Source of the DNA: Aureispira anguillae
GTDB lineage: Bacteria > Bacteroidota > Bacteroidia > Chitinophagales > Saprospiraceae
Length of the DNA stretch: 64,000 bases
NCBI RefSeq assembly: GCF_026000115.1
Contig: NZ_AP026867.1
Location: 1,085,501 to 1,149,500, forward strand
Direction: 5' to 3'
The position numbers were made by a program, and so were the translations under genes. Numbering within the stretch: position 1 is the stretch's first letter; every line of letters begins with the position of its first letter. Positions 60,779 to 64,000 of this stretch are shown in pieces. The notes below the pieces were generated by a model. It ran no database searches and was not told the DNA's origin. It was given only the letters and a program-made list of their open reading frames with translations.

Positions 60779-61359
60779 ATCTTATGTTTTTTTAGTACGT
60801 GGTAGGGGCGTATATCACAAAGTAATAGCGAATTCAGTTGGCTCGTTTATGAGCGTGACCACTTATGTTAAAACGATTCATCATGCTCCATTTTAGTAGA
60901 CCTACTGGTATAGTTTGGGAATGTTTAGGCGCTAAAAATGCTCTTTTGATAGAGAAATTTTTTTCTTTTTTATAAAAAAAAGAAAATGGACGAAGTATTA
61001 ATTCAAAGACTATGAATAAAAAACTACATTTGTGTTGAATCAAATTTCCTGAATGGCTGAGTTGATTGTGAAGTATAAAGTTAACAAAATTGATCGAAAT
61101 ATTAACCATAAGAAATCAGCATTATTTATTCGATTTGCGCATGGGGGGAGTTTGTGAATGTTATTTTGTTGCTTCCGTTTTGTTTTATTCATACTTACTT
61201 AATGGGCGAATTTCGTGAGGCAATATAGCGAATGCCATTGTTCTGATTGGATAAAAAAACGTCAAAAAAACGAAATAAATAAGCATACAAAGTACTAGCT
61301 GAAAATCTGCCAATTAGTTGTATTGGGGAACCATTATTTAATTTATTAATCTACTTAAG
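60779..61359. other. AT-rich divergent spacer
   Basis: About 580 bases, with no convincing gene. A minus-strand 91-codon frame (60834-61109) lacks family or composition support. A long A/T palindrome is present near 60957-60985. No clear promoter for the following peptidase was identified. Confidence 0.4.
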
Positions 61360-63501
61360 ATGAGAGTTTTATGGATAATTATTGTAACATTCATAGCATT
61401 TGAAGTTACAGCACAAGATAAAGAGTTAACATTGGAAGATGCCGTAATTGGACAATGGAGGCAATTTTATCCAACACATATTAGTAACCTAGTTTGGAGA
61501 GCAGAAGGGGATGTGGTTACTTTTCGTTCGGAGGATGCTAAGAAGATAATGACACAAAAAGTAGGCTCAAAAGAGGCAACGGAGTTATTTAATCTAGATG
61601 CTTTGAACAAAGCGCTTGGCGAAGAATTAAGTGCAATGCCTTTTATTCGTTGGGAAGCAGAGCGTGAATTTAGTTTTAAATATGGAGGGCAGCTATTTGG
61701 AATGCTTTTGACAGGAAACAAAATTACTAAAAAGAACGTAGTTTCTATGCCAAAAGCTGCTAATATAGATTATCACAAAGCTTCTCAACAAGTTGCCTTT
61801 ACAAAGGATCATAATTTGTGGATTCAGAATAAAGAAGGGGATGAAGTTGCGGTTACAACATCTGAAGATGCTAATATTGTTAGCGGACAAGCGATTGCTC
61901 GTCATGAATTTGGGATAAGCAAAGGAACGTTTTGGTCGCCTAATGGAGCGTTTTTGGCCTTTTATCAAAAGAATGAAATTGATGTAGCAGATTACCCCTT
62001 GCTAGACATCAGTACCACACCAGGAAGTTTGAAAACAATTAAATATCCAATGGCTGGACAAAAAAGCGAATATGCGAGCATTGGTATTTATGATACAAAA
62101 ACCAATAAAACAGTTTATTTAAAAGTAAAAGGGCCAAAGGATCAATATCTAACCAATTTGGGCTGGGGACCAGAAGAGAAATTTGTTTATGTTGCTGTTG
62201 TAAACAGAGAACAAAATCATGCTTGGCTCAATAAATATGATGCGTTAACAGGAGATTTTATCAAGACCTTATTTGAAGAAAAACACAGCAAATATGTTGA
62301 ACCAGAACATCCTGTTTGGTTTATTCCTGGTAACAACAAGGAATTTTTGTGGTGGTCAGAGCGTGATGGTTTTATGCACTTGCACCGCTTTAATACGGAT
62401 GGAAAATACCTTGGACAAGTAACAAAAGGCAAGTGGGTAACCTTGAATATTCTAGGGTTAGATCATACTGGCAAAAATATCTTGGTTACGGGAACCGATG
62501 AGTCTGGCTTGAATACAACGCTTTATTCTGCTCCGTTGGCAGGAGGGAAAGCGTCTAAGCGATTGGTGCAAACAGATGGTATCCACCGCTTTTCTTTGAG
62601 TAGTTCTAAAAAATATGTGGTTGACAATTATTCTGATATTAAGACACCGCATATTTCTCGTATTATTGACCTAAAAGAAAAGACTAAAAATACCTTGCAT
62701 ATTGCTAAAAATCCTTATGAAGGTTATAAAATTGCTAAACCAGAATTGCTTACCCTAAAAGCTAAAGATGGAACCCCCTTGCAGGCTCGTATGATCAAAC
62801 CAGCAGATTTTGATCCAACTAAAAAGTATCCTGTTATCGTTTATGTTTATGGTGGTCCTCATGCACAAATGGTCAAAAACAGTTGGTTGGCTAGTGCTAG
62901 CTTGTGGATGTATCATGCAGCCAACAAAGGTTATTTGGTTTTTACATTGGATAATAGAGGGTCTGCTAATAGAGGGCTTGAATTTGAAAATGTAATCCAT
63001 AGACAGTTGAGTAAGAATGAAATGGAAGATCAAATGGTAGGTGTTGATTATTTAAAAACACTGCCTTATGCTGATACCGATAAAATGGCGGTGCATGGTT
63101 GGTCTTATGGTGGTTTTATGACGACTTCGTTGATGCTAAAATACCCAGATGTATTTAAGGTAGGTGTTGCTGGTGGACCTGTAACCGACTGGAATTATTA
63201 TGAGGTGATGTATGGCGAGCGTTATATGGATAAACCAGAAGAAAATCCAGAGGGATATAAAGAAACACAACTTAAAAATTATGTAAAAAATCTAAAAGGA
63301 GACCTTTTGTTGATTCACGGAACGGTAGATGATGTTGTTGTTATGCAACATAATTTAGCACTTGTTCAAGCCTTTGTTGATAATGGTATCCTAATGGATT
63401 TTTTCCCTTATCCAATGCATCCACACAATGTAAGAGGAAAGGATAGAATTCACTTGATGAATAAGGTTTTGACTTATATCGATGAAAAACTAGCTAAGTA
63501 A
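61360..63501 (+). CDS. S9B dipeptidyl peptidase IV-like secreted peptidase
   Basis: A 713-aa exported serine peptidase (signal peptide ending near EVTAQD, residue 19). The propeller domain covers about residues 70-440 (IARHEFGISKGTFWSPNGAFL is the DPPIV_N motif, with EFG instead of the double Glu of human DPP IV). The alpha/beta-hydrolase domain has Ser582 in GWSYGGFM, Asp657 in HGTVDDV and His689 in PHNVRGKD. It releases dipeptides from peptide N-termini, probably in the periplasm. The residue that is Asn in classical DPP IV (TxDDN) is Val659 here, so specificity may be altered. Confidence 0.92.
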   Translation: MRVLWIIIVTFIAFEVTAQDKELTLEDAVIGQWRQFYPTHISNLVWRAEGDVVTFRSEDAKKIMTQKVGSKEATELFNLDALNKALGEELSAMPFIRWEAEREFSFKYGGQLFGMLLTGNKITKKNVVSMPKAANIDYHKASQQVAFTKDHNLWIQNKEGDEVAVTTSEDANIVSGQAIARHEFGISKGTFWSPNGAFLAFYQKNEIDVADYPLLDISTTPGSLKTIKYPMAGQKSEYASIGIYDTKTNKTVYLKVKGPKDQYLTNLGWGPEEKFVYVAVVNREQNHAWLNKYDALTGDFIKTLFEEKHSKYVEPEHPVWFIPGNNKEFLWWSERDGFMHLHRFNTDGKYLGQVTKGKWVTLNILGLDHTGKNILVTGTDESGLNTTLYSAPLAGGKASKRLVQTDGIHRFSLSSSKKYVVDNYSDIKTPHISRIIDLKEKTKNTLHIAKNPYEGYKIAKPELLTLKAKDGTPLQARMIKPADFDPTKKYPVIVYVYGGPHAQMVKNSWLASASLWMYHAANKGYLVFTLDNRGSANRGLEFENVIHRQLSKNEMEDQMVGVDYLKTLPYADTDKMAVHGWSYGGFMTTSLMLKYPDVFKVGVAGGPVTDWNYYEVMYGERYMDKPEENPEGYKETQLKNYVKNLKGDLLLIHGTVDDVVVMQHNLALVQAFVDNGILMDFFPYPMHPHNVRGKDRIHLMNKVLTYIDEKLAK

Positions 63502-63518
63502 TTAAAGAACAAATATAG

Positions 63519-63553
63519 ACCATTCGCTAAGTACAGCGTATTTAGCGAATGGT
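63519..63553. terminator. hairpin after the DPP IV-like gene
   Basis: ACCATTCGCTAA (63519-63530) pairs with TTAGCGAATGGT (63542-63553) around an 11-base loop. No T-run follows, so intrinsic termination is uncertain. Confidence 0.5.
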
Positions 63554-63582
63554 TACTTACCGTTGAGTAACTGAGAAAAGAC

Positions 63583-64000
63583 ATGGGAACGATCCATAAA
63601 AAAATAGATCAAGCAATAATTGATGACTTGTTAGTGACCATTCCGAGGGGAACGGTTGATATGAGAGATGATCGAACCAAAAAAACTTGGTCGGTTAACA
63701 TTGATTGTTTTAAACTATCTAAGTTTCCAATAACGCAAGCATTGTATAGAACAGTAACTGGCAATAATCCTTCAACATTCATGGGGGATCAACTACCAAT
63801 TGAGACTGTTTCTTGGATTGATGCAGTAAATTTTTGCAATGAATTATCAGAATCTTTCGGAAAGGATAAATGCTATACCATTGATGTAACAACTGGAATT
63901 GCTGCCTTGAATTCTGAAGCCAATGGGTTTCGATTGCCCACAGAGGCGGAATGGCAATATGCTTGTCAGGCAGGAACGAAAGATATTCGGCATGGAGCAT
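63583..64000 (+). CDS. SUMF1 / formylglycine-generating-enzyme-like protein, cut off at window end
   Basis: An open frame from ATG 63583 to the window end (139 codons, no stop). It carries the FGE-sulfatase domain signs: FPITQALYRTVTGNNPSTF, LPIETVSWIDAVNFCNELSE and NGFRLPTEAEWQYACQAGT. No signal peptide, so probably cytoplasmic. Members modify a cysteine in sulfatases, but many bacterial SUMF1 domains serve other roles and the catalytic cysteines lie in the missing part. The start is preceded by a 29-base space after the hairpin. Confidence 0.88.
   Translation, partial: MGTIHKKIDQAIIDDLLVTIPRGTVDMRDDRTKKTWSVNIDCFKLSKFPITQALYRTVTGNNPSTFMGDQLPIETVSWIDAVNFCNELSESFGKDKCYTIDVTTGIAALNSEANGFRLPTEAEWQYACQAGTKDIRHGA

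Noticed and set aside
60834-61109. 91-codon minus-strand ORF in the spacer before the DPP IV-like gene
   Set aside because: No family match, composition typical of noncoding AT-rich DNA, and no plausible start context.
1-64000. CRISPR array, tRNA, rRNA or phage genes
   Set aside because: No regularly spaced direct repeats, no cloverleaf or rRNA-like sequence and no phage structural genes were recognised on reading. The CHAT protein is therefore not linked to a CRISPR locus here.

Overview
The window is AT-rich chromosomal DNA of a Bacteroidota bacterium. The evidence is family content: a SusC/SusD pair, proteins with type IX secretion (T9SS) C-terminal sorting domains, CRTAC1/ASPIC and OmpA-type envelope proteins, BshC of bacillithiol synthesis, MqnB of the futalosine menaquinone route, many lipoproteins, and TAnnTTTG promoter elements (one with a correctly spaced upstream TTG). 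The mix of futalosine menaquinone, large secreted proteins and a sigma/CHAT module suggests the Saprospiria, perhaps an Aureispira-like marine organism; that placement is inference. No rRNA, tRNA, CRISPR array, prophage or complete insertion sequence was recognised.

Layout. 1-8.5 kb: a cut-off secreted protein, the site-2 protease RseP, a carboxypeptidase-regulatory-like secreted protein, MqnB, an SLC13-type transporter, an FAD oxidoreductase and Ndk. 8.8-21.3 kb: a large CRTAC1-like lipoprotein, a run of small genes ending in bshC, a secreted unknown, an alpha/beta hydrolase preceded by a partial duplicate of its own 5' end, a DUF6794-like protein, an EEP-family phosphodiesterase and an OmpA-domain protein. 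21.3-27.5 kb: an ECF-type sigma factor and membrane TPR anti-sigma-like protein, divergent from two unknown proteins and an exported, membrane-anchored TPR-CHAT protease. I consider this the most interesting locus: its topology would allow a periplasmic protease to act on the anti-sigma.

27.5-46.7 kb: a double-thioredoxin protein, an Fe-S membrane oxidoreductase, a T9SS subtilase and a small T9SS cargo protein, then a minus-strand block of beta-mannosidase, CutC, beta-N-acetylhexosaminidase, an oligopeptidase B-like lipoprotein, SusD and SusC. The enzymes together suggest harvesting of glycoproteins or N-glycans. 47-64 kb: mainly housekeeping (deoxynucleoside kinase, LpxB, kynureninase, SDR, Maf, Era, DEAD-box helicase, YwbE), with a hemopexin-repeat protein, a NADAR protein, a TraB/GumN protein, a DPP IV-like peptidase and the start of an SUMF1-domain gene.

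Several intergenic spaces carry structure: strong hairpin terminators, a MITE-like element with terminal inverted repeats and a 9-bp target duplication (50893-51106), a 22-bp perfect inverted repeat in a divergent spacer (4091-4156), a 19-bp palindrome with a second half-site upstream of era, and a locally GC-richer repeat-like block just before era.
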